A DNA stretch of 55,944 bases from Falsiroseomonas sp. (GCF_030695085.1 NZ_JAUYTS010000238.1:1-55944); one strand, 5' to 3'. Shown: positions 34,574 to 43,728, numbered from the stretch's first letter. A program made the numbers and translations. Notes: generated by a model from the letters alone, not told the origin.

Positions 34574-35805
34574 ACAATTTCCGGCCATCCGGCGCCCGCC
34601 TCTGGGACAGCCTCATGGAGTTCGCCCGCATCGGTGCCACCGCCAAGGGCGGCAACAACCGGCAGACGCTGACCGACCTGGACGGCGAGGCGCGCGCGCT
34701 GCTGCAACGCCAGGCGGAGGCGGCGGGTGCGACGCTGGTGCTCGACCGCGTCGGCAACATGGCGCTGACGCGGCCGGGGCGCGACCCGTCCCGCAAGCCG
34801 GTCGCCATCGGCAGCCACCTGGATACGCAGCCCACCGGCGGGAAGTTCGACGGCGTGCTCGGCGTGCTGGTCGGCCTCGAGATCCTGCGCGCGTTGGACG
34901 AGGCGGGGATCGAGACGGAGGCGCCCGTCATGCTGATCAACTGGACCAATGAGGAAGGCGCGCGCTTCTCGCCCCCCATGATGGGCAGCGGCGCCGCCAT
35001 GGGCATTTTTCCCGAAGCCGAGGTGCTGGCGAAGACGGACAGCGGCGGCGCCGTCTTTGGCGACGAACTTTCCCGCATCGGCTGGGCCGGCGCCGCCGAT
35101 CCGGCGGCGTTGCAGGAGCTGGAAGCCTATTTCGAGGTGCATATCGAACAGGGACCGCAGCTCGAAAAGCTTGGCCTCGATATCGGCATCGTCACGCATG
35201 CGCTGGCGCAGCATTGGTTCGAGGTGACGGTCACCGGCGAGAACGCGCATGGCGGCAGCGTCATGGCCGGCAGGCGGGATGCGATGATGGGCGCGGCGGA
35301 GATGATCCTGGCCATCGAGAAGGCCGCGCTGGCGGCCGGCGCGCGCGCCACGGTGGGGCGCCTGACCGTGCATCCGGACAGCCGCAACGTGGTGCCCGAC
35401 CGGGTGTGGTTCAGCCTGGATACGCGCCATGATGACGAGCACAAGCTGGCGACACTCGCTGGCGTGCTGCGTGGCGAGGCCGCGGCGATCGGCGCGCGGC
35501 GCGGCGTGGCCATCGCGGTGGAGGATTTCTGGATCTCCCCCGCCACGCCCTTCGCCGCACCGCTGGTGGACCGGCTGCGCGACTCCGCCGTGGCGCGGAA
35601 GATCCCCTACCAGGAGATGCCCACCGCCATCGGACATGACGCGGTCTATTGCGCGCGGCGCGTGCCGACGGTGATGGTCTTCACCCCCTGCCATGGCGGC
35701 ATCAGCCACAACGAGGCCGAGAGCATCACGCCGGAATGGGCGGAAGCCGGGCTGCTGGTGGTGGCCGATGCGGTGCTGGCGACGGCGGGGGTGGCGAAGG
35801 GGTAG
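34570..35805 (+). CDS. M20-family Zn-dependent amidase (allantoate/N-carbamoyl amino acid hydrolase type)
   Basis: A 411-residue enzyme of the hydantoinase/carbamoylase family. Typical residues are IGSHLDTQPTGGKFDGVLGV, INWTNEEGARFSP, EVHIEQGPQLEK, TGENAHGGSVMAG and a C-terminal CHGGISHNEAESI. Members hydrolyse N-carbamoyl-amino acids, ureidoglycolate-type compounds or allantoate. The ATG at 34570 overlaps the preceding stop, so both M20 enzymes are co-expressed. Confidence 0.9.
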   Translation: MNNFRPSGARLWDSLMEFARIGATAKGGNNRQTLTDLDGEARALLQRQAEAAGATLVLDRVGNMALTRPGRDPSRKPVAIGSHLDTQPTGGKFDGVLGVLVGLEILRALDEAGIETEAPVMLINWTNEEGARFSPPMMGSGAAMGIFPEAEVLAKTDSGGAVFGDELSRIGWAGAADPAALQELEAYFEVHIEQGPQLEKLGLDIGIVTHALAQHWFEVTVTGENAHGGSVMAGRRDAMMGAAEMILAIEKAALAAGARATVGRLTVHPDSRNVVPDRVWFSLDTRHDDEHKLATLAGVLRGEAAAIGARRGVAIAVEDFWISPATPFAAPLVDRLRDSAVARKIPYQEMPTAIGHDAVYCARRVPTVMVFTPCHGGISHNEAESITPEWAEAGLLVVADAVLATAGVAKG

Positions 35806-35888
35806 GGGAGCGCTTGCCCCTACCCCAACCAGCCTTCGGCGTCGCGGCAGTGCCGCAACCCCCCGCTCCGCAAGGGAGGGCTACTTCT

Positions 35889-35914
35889 CCCTCCTCCGCT
35901 CTCGCGGGGGAGGG
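35889..35914. terminator. Terminator-like hairpin between convergent genes
   Basis: An 11-bp stem (35889-35899 with 35904-35914, one G-T pair) with a TCTC loop, in the 129-bp gap between the M20 amidase and the convergent alpha/beta hydrolase. No T-run follows. Surrounding CCCTCC/GGAGGG-rich sequence looks like a dispersed intergenic repeat of GC-rich genomes. Confidence 0.5.
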
Positions 35915-35934
35915 TCGGGGGTGGGGGCCCCGCG

Positions 35935-36747
35935 CTACCTCCGCCCGAAAAACCCCAGCACCGCCGCATTGAACGCCTCCGGCTGCTCCCACTGCGCCGC
36001 ATGCCCGCACTCAGACAGGATCACCAGCTCGCTCCCCGGCAGCGCGCGAGCAAAAATCCGGAACACCGGCGGCGGCGCCCACAGATCGGCGTCGCCCCCC
36101 ACCAGCAGCACCGGCATCGCCAGCCGCCCGAGCGCCGCGCGGTCCAGCCGGTTCAGCCGGCGTTGTTCCACCCGGCCTGCCGGGATTGCCGCATGTTCCA
36201 GCGCGAGCCAGGCCGCAGCACCCTCCGGATTGGCGGCGCGGTAGCTCGGGCCAAGCTCGCGGAAGTCGCCCGGCATCTGGGCGAAGCCCTGGGGCCGCAG
36301 GCTGGCGCTGAGGGCGGCGTAATCCGCATCCTCCAGCCCCATATGGGTGCAGGCCAGCACCATCCGCGCCACCCGATCGGGGAAGGCCAGCGCGAAGTCG
36401 AAGGCGACGATGGCGCCTGCCGCGCAGCCCAGCAGATGCGCCCGCGCCACGCCCAGCGCATCCAGCAGCGCCGCCAGATCCTCCGCCGCGCAGCCCGGAT
36501 CATCGGTGGCCGGCGATCCCATATGCCCGCGCCGCGAATAGCCGATGACCCGGTAGCCCGCCGCCGCCAGCACCGGCTGCTGATACCCCCAGACCGCATG
36601 GCTGCCGGTGCCCGGATGCAGCAGCACCACCGCCGGCCCGCCGCCGCCCGTATCCCAGCAGGCCAGGTTGCCGCCCGGCACCGGCACCTGCCGAAACGCG
36701 GCCGGCACCGGGGCGGGCAGGGGGTGGCACAGCGCGGCGTCGGACAT
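35935..36747 (-). CDS. Alpha/beta-hydrolase-fold protein with alanine at the nucleophile position
   Basis: A 270-residue alpha/beta-hydrolase. The fold is clear: VVLLHPGTGSHAVW oxyanion region, IGYSRRGHMGSP, the elbow LLGCAAGAIVAF, the acid in LLVGGDADLWAPP and the histidine in SECGHAAQWEQPE. The elbow reads GCAAG, so the usual serine or cysteine nucleophile position is alanine, while Asp and His remain. It may be non-hydrolytic, use an unusual mechanism or bind a ligand. Divergent from the MlrC gene. Confidence 0.82.
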   Translation of the reverse strand: MSDAALCHPLPAPVPAAFRQVPVPGGNLACWDTGGGGPAVVLLHPGTGSHAVWGYQQPVLAAAGYRVIGYSRRGHMGSPATDDPGCAAEDLAALLDALGVARAHLLGCAAGAIVAFDFALAFPDRVARMVLACTHMGLEDADYAALSASLRPQGFAQMPGDFRELGPSYRAANPEGAAAWLALEHAAIPAGRVEQRRLNRLDRAALGRLAMPVLLVGGDADLWAPPPVFRIFARALPGSELVILSECGHAAQWEQPEAFNAAVLGFFGRR

Positions 36748-36856
36748 GACGATTCCTTTCGATCAGCCCCGCATGCTGGCCCAGCCCGGCCCGGCTTCCC
36801 ACCCGCCGCCCGGGCTGGCAGGTTTCAGCCCCCGGCTTCGGAGAACCCTGATCCCC

Positions 36857-38359
36857 ATGCGCATCGCCATCGGCGGCTTCCTGCACGAGAGCCACTCCTT
36901 CGCCAAGATCCCGACGCGCTGGGCGGATTTCCTGGCGCCTGGCGGCTGGCCCCCGGTGCAGCGCCCGGCGACGCTGCTGGACACGCTGCGCCCCTCCGCC
37001 GTGCCCGCCGCCGGTGCGATCCGCGTGGCCGAGGCCGCGGGCGTCACCATCGCCCCGCTGTCCTGGGGGTTTGCCAATCCCGCCGGCCCGGTCACGGCGG
37101 AGGCGTTCGAGCGCCTGGCGGCGCTGATCTTCCATGATCTGCAGGCGGCGCTCGATGAAGGCCCGCTGGATGGCCTGTATCTCGACCTGCACGGCGCCAT
37201 GGTGGCGGAGCATTTCCCCGATGCCGAGGGTGAATTGCTGCGCCGGGCGCGGGCCATCCTCGGCCCCGACGTGGCGATCACCGCCAGCCTCGACCCGCAT
37301 TGCAACCTGACGGCCGCAATGGTCCAGCATGCGGATGCGCTGGCGCCCTTCCGCACCTATCCGCATGTGGACATGAAGGAGGCCGGCGCGCGGGCGATGC
37401 AGTTGCTGTTCGACCGCATCGCGCTCGGCCGGCCCTTCGCCAAGGCGTTCCGGCAGCTGGATTACCTGATCCCGATCACCGGCCAATGCACGCTGGTGCC
37501 GCCGATGGCGGATGCCATGGAAGCCCGCGCGGACATCGCGGCGCGGGAAGGCGTGGCGGAACTCGGCCTGTGCTTCGGCTTCCCCTATGCCGATTTCGCC
37601 GATTGCGGCGCGGCCTTCGCCGCCTTCGCCGCCGATCAGGCCAGCGCCGATGCGGCGGCGGAGGCGCTGCTGGCGGACCTCGCCGCGCGCGAATCCGCCT
37701 TCGCGCCGGATATCCACGATGCGGCCGCGGGTGTGGCCAAGGCCATCGAGATCGCGCTCCAGGCGAAGCGCCCGGTGGTGCTGGCCGATACCCAGGACAA
37801 TCCCGGCGGCGGCGGCCATGGCGACACGACCGGCCTGCTGGCCGAACTGATCCGCCAGAAGGCGGAAGGCGCCGTGCTGGCGCTGATCAACGACGCCGAA
37901 AGCGCCCGCGCCTTCCATGCGGCCGGGGAGGGGGCGGAGGTTTCGCTCAGCCTCGGCGGCAAGTCGGATGGCGCGCCGCTGGCCGTCACGGCGCGGGTGC
38001 TGAAGCTGACCGATGGGCGATTCGTCTGCACCGGCCCGATGGCCGGCGGCAATGCCGCCGATCTCGGCCCGACCGCGCTGGTCAGCCCCGCACCCGGCGT
38101 TCGCGTGATCGTGACCTCGCGCAAGATGCAGGCCTATGACCAGGCGCTGTTCCGCCATCTGGGCATCGAGCCCTCGGCGCAACGCATCCTGGCGCTGAAG
38201 TCGAGCGTGCATTTCCGCGCGGATTTCCAGCCTATCGCAGAGGTTGTGCTGGTGGTGGCGGCACCCGGCCCGGTGGTGGCGGACCCGGCGACCCTGCCCT
38301 TCACCAGCCTGCGGCCCGGGCTGCGGCTGCGGCCGGGCGACAACCGCCGCACCGGTTGA
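36857..38359 (+). CDS. MlrC/M81-family metallopeptidase-like protein
   Basis: A 500-residue protein like MlrC, the last enzyme of microcystin breakdown in sphingomonads. The N-terminal DUF1485-type region starts MRIAIGGFLHESHSF and contains YLDLHGAMVAEHFPD, SLDPHCNLTAAMV and FRTYPHVDM, supplying probable zinc ligands. The C-terminal domain includes DTQDNPGGGGHGDTTGLL. MlrC homologues are frequent in soil and water alphaproteobacteria and probably hydrolyse varied small peptides or amides. The start is set by the conserved N-terminus; upstream in-frame codons oppose the neighbour's 5' region. Confidence 0.88.
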   Translation: MRIAIGGFLHESHSFAKIPTRWADFLAPGGWPPVQRPATLLDTLRPSAVPAAGAIRVAEAAGVTIAPLSWGFANPAGPVTAEAFERLAALIFHDLQAALDEGPLDGLYLDLHGAMVAEHFPDAEGELLRRARAILGPDVAITASLDPHCNLTAAMVQHADALAPFRTYPHVDMKEAGARAMQLLFDRIALGRPFAKAFRQLDYLIPITGQCTLVPPMADAMEARADIAAREGVAELGLCFGFPYADFADCGAAFAAFAADQASADAAAEALLADLAARESAFAPDIHDAAAGVAKAIEIALQAKRPVVLADTQDNPGGGGHGDTTGLLAELIRQKAEGAVLALINDAESARAFHAAGEGAEVSLSLGGKSDGAPLAVTARVLKLTDGRFVCTGPMAGGNAADLGPTALVSPAPGVRVIVTSRKMQAYDQALFRHLGIEPSAQRILALKSSVHFRADFQPIAEVVLVVAAPGPVVADPATLPFTSLRPGLRLRPGDNRRTG

Positions 38360-38431
38360 GCCGCACGGGGCTGGCGCGGCGGGGTCTGCACGCCTAAGTG
38401 GCGAATCTCACGGCCCGAGGCATTCCCGACT

Positions 38432-38926
38432 TTGCTACGCCCCCTGCGCCACGATGGCGGAGCCTCCCCGGCCGCGATCCGGATCGTGCGGATCGCCACC
38501 CTGCCGGAGGGTTTCGAGGATCTCGCCGCCGACGCCCTGGGCGACGGCCAGCGGATGCTTGAGGTTCTGCGCGAGGATTGGCAGGCCGGTACGCTGCGCT
38601 TCGATGGCCCGGGAGATGCGTTGCTGGCGGCCCATCTCGGCACGGCGCTGGTGGGACTCTGCGGGCTGACGCGCGACCCCTATCTGCCGCAGGACCGGGT
38701 GGGCAGGGTGCGGCGGCTTTATGTGCTGCGCGCCGCGCGGCGCGCCGGCGTAGCCCGTGCGCTGTTGCAGGCGGTGGCGGGGCAGGCGGCGGCGTGCGGC
38801 TATCCGCGGCTACGGGTTCGCGCGCCGGTCTCCGCCTTCGGCTTCTACGAAAGCTGCGGATTCCTGCGCGCGGTGGGAGAGAAGGCCGCCACGCACACCC
38901 TGTCATTGCCGCCTAAGGGCACCTGA
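38432..38926 (+). CDS. GNAT-family N-acetyltransferase
   Basis: A small acetyl-CoA-dependent transferase of up to 164 residues. The core GNAT signature is RVRRLYVLRAARRAGVARAL, with the acetyl-CoA loop RRAGVARA, followed by RAPVSAFGFYESCGFLRA. The N-terminus is uncertain: the frame opens at a TTG (38432) and a GTG at 38486 would also give a full fold. Substrate unknown. It ends two bases from the convergent kdgK stop. Confidence 0.82.
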   Translation: MLRPLRHDGGASPAAIRIVRIATLPEGFEDLAADALGDGQRMLEVLREDWQAGTLRFDGPGDALLAAHLGTALVGLCGLTRDPYLPQDRVGRVRRLYVLRAARRAGVARALLQAVAGQAAACGYPRLRVRAPVSAFGFYESCGFLRAVGEKAATHTLSLPPKGT

Positions 38927-38928
38927 AT

Positions 38929-39858
38929 TCAGCTCCGGTTGACCTCCAGGAAGGCATGCACCTCCGCGGCCGTCGGAATCGGCGCCACCGCGCCATAGCC
39001 GGTGGTGGACAGGGCCGCGGCGGCATTGGCGTAGCGGGCGGCCTGCCAGGTATCGTCGCCCGCGACGGCGCGGGCCAGGAAGGCGCCGGCCAGCGTATCG
39101 CCCGCCCCGGTCGCATCCACCGCACGCACCGCGAAGCCAGGGATCTGGGCGCGCGCCTCGCGGCTTGCCACCAGCAGCCCCGCCGCCCCCAGCTTCAGCA
39201 GCACCAGCGGGCAGAGCTTCAGGTAGAAATCGACAATCGCCTCCGGCTCCACCAGCCCGGTCAGCAGGCGGGCATCATCCAGCGAGGGAAATACCAGGTC
39301 GGACATGCCGACGGCGGTGTGGATGCAGGCGGAAGCACGCCGCAGCGGCCACAGCCGCAGGCGGAGGTTGGTGTCGAAGGACACGGTGACACCCGCCTTG
39401 CGCGCCACCTGGATGGCGTGGAAGGCTGCGTCGCAGGCGGTGTCCGAAATGCCGAGGCTGATGCCGGACAGATGCAGGATGCGCGCGCCCTGGATCGCCT
39501 CCTCCGGCACATCGGCCACCCGCATGCGGCTGGCGGCGCTGCCGCGGCGATAGAAGGTGAAGTCGTGGCCCTGCGGCCCGTGGCTGACGAAATAGATGCC
39601 GGTCGGCGCATCCGGGTCCACCCGCACGCTGCTGGCATCCACCCCTTCCAGTGCCCAGAGCTGCGCGAAGCTCTCGCCCGGCCGATCGCGGCCCATATGG
39701 GCGATCATGCCGGCATCGGCGCCGCTGCGCGCGGCGGCGATGGCGGCGTTGGAGACATCGCCGCCATGCCCCTCCAGATACAGGCTGCGGCCATCCGCGC
39801 CGACGGGCTGCTGGTTGTATTCCAGCATCGGCTCACCGAGGCAGAGGATGTCAGGCAT
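38929..39858 (-). CDS. kdgK: PfkB-family sugar kinase, 2-keto-3-deoxygluconate kinase-like
   Basis: A 309-residue kinase. It begins ILCLGEPMLEYNQ and carries GGDVSNAAIAAARSG, the substrate region FTFYRRGSAASRM and the anion-hole motif VDATGAGDTLAGAF with the catalytic aspartate. Sequence and its position after a KDPG aldolase gene point to phosphorylation of 2-keto-3-deoxygluconate (or a related 2-keto-3-deoxy acid) at C6. Last gene of the tctC-tctB-tctA-eda-kdgK operon, 85 bp after eda. Confidence 0.88.
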   Translation of the reverse strand: MPDILCLGEPMLEYNQQPVGADGRSLYLEGHGGDVSNAAIAAARSGADAGMIAHMGRDRPGESFAQLWALEGVDASSVRVDPDAPTGIYFVSHGPQGHDFTFYRRGSAASRMRVADVPEEAIQGARILHLSGISLGISDTACDAAFHAIQVARKAGVTVSFDTNLRLRLWPLRRASACIHTAVGMSDLVFPSLDDARLLTGLVEPEAIVDFYLKLCPLVLLKLGAAGLLVASREARAQIPGFAVRAVDATGAGDTLAGAFLARAVAGDDTWQAARYANAAAALSTTGYGAVAPIPTAAEVHAFLEVNRS

Positions 39859-39943
39859 GGGCGGGGAAGCTCCGGATCGGATGCGGCAATCTAGGCCGGA
39901 CCCTGCGGCAAGTGTTGCGCGGAGACAATGAGGTGCGCGGCGT

Positions 39944-40573
39944 TCAGGCCTGCTTCAGGCCGAGCACGTCGCGGGCCGCGGCCTCGATCCCGGCACGATC
40001 GCCGTTCCGGAGCAGGCCCTCATCCACCAGCCGCCCGCCAATGCCGACGAAGGCCGCACCGGCCGCCAGGTAGTCCGGCGCGTTGCGCGCATCGACGCCG
40101 CCGGTCGGGCAGAATGCGACATCGGGGAACACCGCGCGCAGCGCCTTCACATGCGCCGGGCCGCCGGCGGAACTCGCCGGGAACAGCTTCACCACATCGG
40201 CCCCCGCGGCGAGTGCGGCGCGCACCTCGGTCGGCGTCATGGCCCCCAGCATGGATACCGCGCCTGCGCCGCGCGCCGCGTGTGCCACCGCAGGGTCGAC
40301 CCAGGGCGCGACCAGGAAGCGCGCGCCGGCCGCGAGGCAGGCCTCGGCGGTCGCCTGGTCCGGCACGGTGCCGGCACCGATGGTCAGCGCCGGGTCCGCC
40401 GCCAGGGCGCGGATCAGCCCGATGGCGTCGGGCACCGTCAGCGTGATCTCGAAGATGGTCAGGCCCGCCCCGCGCAGCCATTCCACCGCCAGCGCCGCCA
40501 GCCTGGCATCGCTGGTGCGGACCACCGGGATGACGCGCGCGGCGCGGAGTTGCGGCAGCAGGGGGTGGGTCAT
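39944..40573 (-). CDS. eda: KDPG/KHG-type aldolase
   Basis: A 209-residue class I aldolase. The Schiff-base lysine is in DVVKLFPASSAGG, the catalytic glutamate in IFEITLTVPDA, and the phosphate region includes FCPTGGVDARNA. It cleaves 2-keto-3-deoxy-6-phosphogluconate to pyruvate and glyceraldehyde 3-phosphate, directly after the kinase step of kdgK. I took the ATG at 40573, with a GGGAGA site upstream, over the in-frame codon at 40612. Confidence 0.9.
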   Translation of the reverse strand: MTHPLLPQLRAARVIPVVRTSDARLAALAVEWLRGAGLTIFEITLTVPDAIGLIRALAADPALTIGAGTVPDQATAEACLAAGARFLVAPWVDPAVAHAARGAGAVSMLGAMTPTEVRAALAAGADVVKLFPASSAGGPAHVKALRAVFPDVAFCPTGGVDARNAPDYLAAGAAFVGIGGRLVDEGLLRNGDRAGIEAAARDVLGLKQA

Positions 40574-40627
40574 CGCGTCGTCTCCCATTTGGCGGCGGAC
40601 GTCAGTCAGCACGTCCGCCGAACGGGT

Positions 40628-42151
40628 TCAATCCACCGCGGCGGCCGTGTCCGTCTTCAGCGCCGCGCGCCGGCGCAGGTCACGGCGCAGCGACAGGGCG
40701 AGCGAGACAAGCATCAGCAGGATGATCCCGACCGCGACCGGGTAGTCGAGCACGCGCACCGCATCGCCGCCGGCCAGCTGATAGGCGCGCAGCATCTCCG
40801 TCTCGATCAGCTTGCCGAGCAGCAGCCCCACCACGATGGCCGCCACCGGGAAGCCATAGCGGGACATCAGCCAGCCCAGCACGGCGAAGGCCAGCAGCGT
40901 CAGCGGCCCGGCGATGGAGCCCTCGATGGCGAAGGCGCCCATGGTGGACATCACCAGCACCGTCGGGATCAGGTAGCGCAGCGGCAGCCGGACGATGGTG
41001 CTGGCGACGAAGACGAAGCCGGCGCCGATCACCAGCAGCACCAGCGCCTGGGCGAAGTTGGACAGGATGATCGCGTAGACGATATCCCGATTCTGCTCCA
41101 TGAAGCGCGGCCCGCCGATGACATTGTGCATCGCGAAGGCCGCCAGCAGGATGGCCGTGGCGCCGCCGCCGGGAATGCCCAGCGCCAGCATGGTCGCCAT
41201 CGACCCGCCCTCGGAGCTGCTATTGGCCGATTCCGCCGCGATCACGCCGCGCGGATTGCCGGTGCCATAGCTTTCCGGGTCCGGCGAGGACCGCCGCGTT
41301 TCGCCGTAGGAGATCAGGTTGGCGATGGAGGAGCCGACGCCGGGCACCGCGCCGACGAACACGCCGATGGCGCTGCCGCGCAGCAGGGTGCCCGGGCTGC
41401 CCAGCACCAGCCGCCCGCCGGCCAGGATGCGGCGCAGGCTGATGGTGCGGTTTTCCTTGTTCTCCACGATGAACTTGGCATTCACCAGCGCGAACAACTG
41501 GCTGGCCGCCAGCAGCCCGACCATGGCGGGAATCGTGGGCACGCCGTCCAGCAGCCAGGGGATGCCCATGTCGCCGCGCATGTAGCCCGCCGTGTTCATC
41601 CCCACCGTGCCGCAGAGCACGCCGATGGCCGCCGCGAACAACCCCTTCGCCACGGTGGACCCGCCGATGGAGCCCAGCAGCACCAGGCCCCAGATGCCGA
41701 TCGCCGCCATTTCGAACGGTCCGATCCGCAGCACCACCTCCGCCAGCGGCTGCACCAGCACGAACAGGATGATGTAGGAGATCAGCACCCCGATGCAGGA
41801 GGACACCAGCGCGGCGCCCAGCGCCTCGCTGTGCAGCCCCTTCCGCGCCATCGGGTAGCCATCGAAGGTGGTGGCGACGGCGGAGGAGGTGCCGGGGATG
41901 TTGATAAGGATGGCGGGGATCGAGCCGCCGAAGCCGGCCCCGGTATAGACCGAGGTCAGGAAGATGATGGCCGGCAGGAAGTCCATGTACAGCGTGGCCG
42001 GCAGCACCAGCGCCATCGCCATGGAGACGGAAATGCCCGGCAGCGCACCGAAGACCAGCCCGATCAGCAGGCCCGGCACCACCCAGATCCACGCCTGCGG
42101 CGACCCGGCCAGCAGGGAGATGGCGGCCCCGAAAGCCGGAAAGTCGATCAT
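40628..42151 (-). CDS. tctA: TTT transporter large membrane subunit TctA
   Basis: A 507-residue inner-membrane protein with about 12 helices. TctA landmarks are WVVPGLLIGLVFGALPGISV near the N-terminus, GSIPAILINIPGTSSAVATT, GAVPGVGSSIANLISYGE and LGIPGGGATAILL. It forms the secondary transport channel with TctB and receives ligand from a TctC protein. Located between tctB (12 bp) and eda (54 bp). Confidence 0.94.
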   Translation of the reverse strand: MIDFPAFGAAISLLAGSPQAWIWVVPGLLIGLVFGALPGISVSMAMALVLPATLYMDFLPAIIFLTSVYTGAGFGGSIPAILINIPGTSSAVATTFDGYPMARKGLHSEALGAALVSSCIGVLISYIILFVLVQPLAEVVLRIGPFEMAAIGIWGLVLLGSIGGSTVAKGLFAAAIGVLCGTVGMNTAGYMRGDMGIPWLLDGVPTIPAMVGLLAASQLFALVNAKFIVENKENRTISLRRILAGGRLVLGSPGTLLRGSAIGVFVGAVPGVGSSIANLISYGETRRSSPDPESYGTGNPRGVIAAESANSSSEGGSMATMLALGIPGGGATAILLAAFAMHNVIGGPRFMEQNRDIVYAIILSNFAQALVLLVIGAGFVFVASTIVRLPLRYLIPTVLVMSTMGAFAIEGSIAGPLTLLAFAVLGWLMSRYGFPVAAIVVGLLLGKLIETEMLRAYQLAGGDAVRVLDYPVAVGIILLMLVSLALSLRRDLRRRAALKTDTAAAVD

Positions 42152-42163
42152 CGGTGCTGCGCC

Positions 42164-42631
42164 TCAGATCAGGCTGGTGGGGAAGGGGTAGGGGACCAGC
42201 AGGCGGAAGCCATGCACGATCGCCAGGCTGAACAGCGGCGGGAAGATCGCCAGCGCGATGACGTTGCGCTCGCCGCCAATGATCAGCGCGATCAGCGTGA
42301 AGCCCCAGATGGCGATGTCATAGCCCAGCGGTTCCAGCACCAGGATGAAGCCGGCGAAGGCGGCCACCATGGCGACCACCCGGCCGACATCCGCCCAGCT
42401 TTCGGCCGGCCCTTCCTCCGGCGCCAGCACCGGCGTGCGGAGATAGCCGATGGCCAGCACGGCCCAGAGCAGCAGGACCAGCCAGGCGGTGGGTTGCAGC
42501 AGCAGCAGGTTCTGCGGGCTGAGCGAGACGCCGCGCGCCTCGATCAGATAGGCAACCGTCACCCCGGCCAGCAGGGTGACGAGCATCAGCGGCGCCCAGG
42601 AAACGCGGCGCCGCATCACGGTATCCGGCAT
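42164..42631 (-). CDS. tctB: TTT transporter small membrane subunit TctB
   Basis: A 155-residue membrane protein with four to five helices, fitting TctB in size, topology and position between tctC and tctA. The sequence itself is little conserved, apart from the pattern LLLLWAVLAIGYLRTP and the C-terminal LGYDIAIWGFTLIALIIGG. Confidence 0.88.
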   Translation of the reverse strand: MPDTVMRRRVSWAPLMLVTLLAGVTVAYLIEARGVSLSPQNLLLLQPTAWLVLLLWAVLAIGYLRTPVLAPEEGPAESWADVGRVVAMVAAFAGFILVLEPLGYDIAIWGFTLIALIIGGERNVIALAIFPPLFSLAIVHGFRLLVPYPFPTSLI

Positions 42632-42656
42632 GGTGCGGCGCCCGTCAGAGGGTGGG

Positions 42657-43670
42657 TCAGGCCTGCTTCAGCAGGTCGGCATACTGCGCCATCACCGCGG
42701 CGGAGGACAGATAGGCCCGGTTCGATGCCTCCGGCCCGTACCAGGTGGTCGCCAGCTGCTGGTTGCCCAGCGTGCTGATGCATTCCGGGTCCTTGGTCGC
42801 ACGCTCCACCGCCTGCTCCAGGATGCGGTAGCGCTCCGGCTGCGCATCCACGAAGCGCTTCAGCACGACGAAGCCGCGCTGGGACCCGTCCACGGATTGC
42901 GGCTGGAAGCCGGCGGCGCGGGCGTGGTCGGTCAGCAGCGGCACATCCGGGTAGTCCGTGGACTTCTCGTCAGTGAACATCAGCAGCGGCTTGATCCGGT
43001 CACGGATCGGCAGGAAGCCCTCGCCGCCGACGAAGCCGACATCGACATGCCCGCCTGCCGTCGCCGTTCGGGCCGGCCCGCCGCCATCATAGGTGACGAC
43101 GCGCACGCGGGAGCGATCGATGCCATGCGCCTGCAGGAACAGCGCCATGTTGATCAGGTCTGCCGAGGCCGGCTGCACACCGATGGACAGGCTGCGCGGG
43201 TCCGCCTTCAGCCGCGTCACCACCTCATCGATCGAGTTGATGCCCTTGCTCGTCGCGGCAGCCGCCAGCGTCAGGTCGCGCGACGGCAGGTTGATCATGT
43301 GGAAGTCTTCCGCCTTGTAGCGGGCATTCCGGGTCAGGATGGACAGCGGGATGTAGGGGCCGGCCGAGTGCACCATCATCATGTAGCCGTCATCCGGCTG
43401 CTGCATGAAGAAGGTGTTGCCCAGCACGGTGCCGCCGCCCGGCCGGTTCATCACGGTCACCGGCTGGCCGAGCTGCTTCTGCAGGAAGGGCGCCATGGCG
43501 CGTGCCAGGCGATCATTGTAGCCACCGGTGGCAAAGGGCACCAGCAGCGTGACCGGGCGATCCGGGAAGGTCTGCGCGCGGGCAATGCCCGGTGCCGCGA
43601 GCGCGGCGCCAGCGCCGGCGGCCAGCAGCAGCGCCTGGCGGCGCGAAACGGCATGGATGGGCTTTGTCAT
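42657..43670 (-). CDS. tctC: TTT periplasmic binding protein TctC
   Basis: A 337-residue secreted binding protein with a twin-arginine-like signal (VSRRQALLLAAGAGAALAAP). The TctC/Bug fold shows FPDRPVTLLVPFATGGYNDR, TVMNRPGGGTVLGN and a later RVVTYDGGGPARTA. First gene of the transporter and sugar-acid operon, with a good Shine-Dalgarno (AGGGAG) and a predicted promoter. Ligand likely a sugar acid, judged from eda and kdgK downstream. Confidence 0.92.
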   Translation of the reverse strand: MTKPIHAVSRRQALLLAAGAGAALAAPGIARAQTFPDRPVTLLVPFATGGYNDRLARAMAPFLQKQLGQPVTVMNRPGGGTVLGNTFFMQQPDDGYMMMVHSAGPYIPLSILTRNARYKAEDFHMINLPSRDLTLAAAATSKGINSIDEVVTRLKADPRSLSIGVQPASADLINMALFLQAHGIDRSRVRVVTYDGGGPARTATAGGHVDVGFVGGEGFLPIRDRIKPLLMFTDEKSTDYPDVPLLTDHARAAGFQPQSVDGSQRGFVVLKRFVDAQPERYRILEQAVERATKDPECISTLGNQQLATTWYGPEASNRAYLSSAAVMAQYADLLKQA

Positions 43671-43728
43671 GGCGGTATCTCCCTGGACGTCGGCGCTTCG
43701 GCCGAGCGGCTCTTGGTCTTCTCCAATT

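Noticed and set aside
38919..38933. Palindrome CTGAATTCAG at the GNAT/kdgK junction as a terminator
   Set aside because: It has no loop and no T-run. It only reflects two convergent TGA stop codons two bases apart.
40151..42778. 875-codon plus-strand frame opposite eda-tctA-tctB
   Set aside because: Antisense shadow. Composition is Gln/His/Asp/Gly-rich without motifs, and the minus strand holds well-conserved transporter genes.
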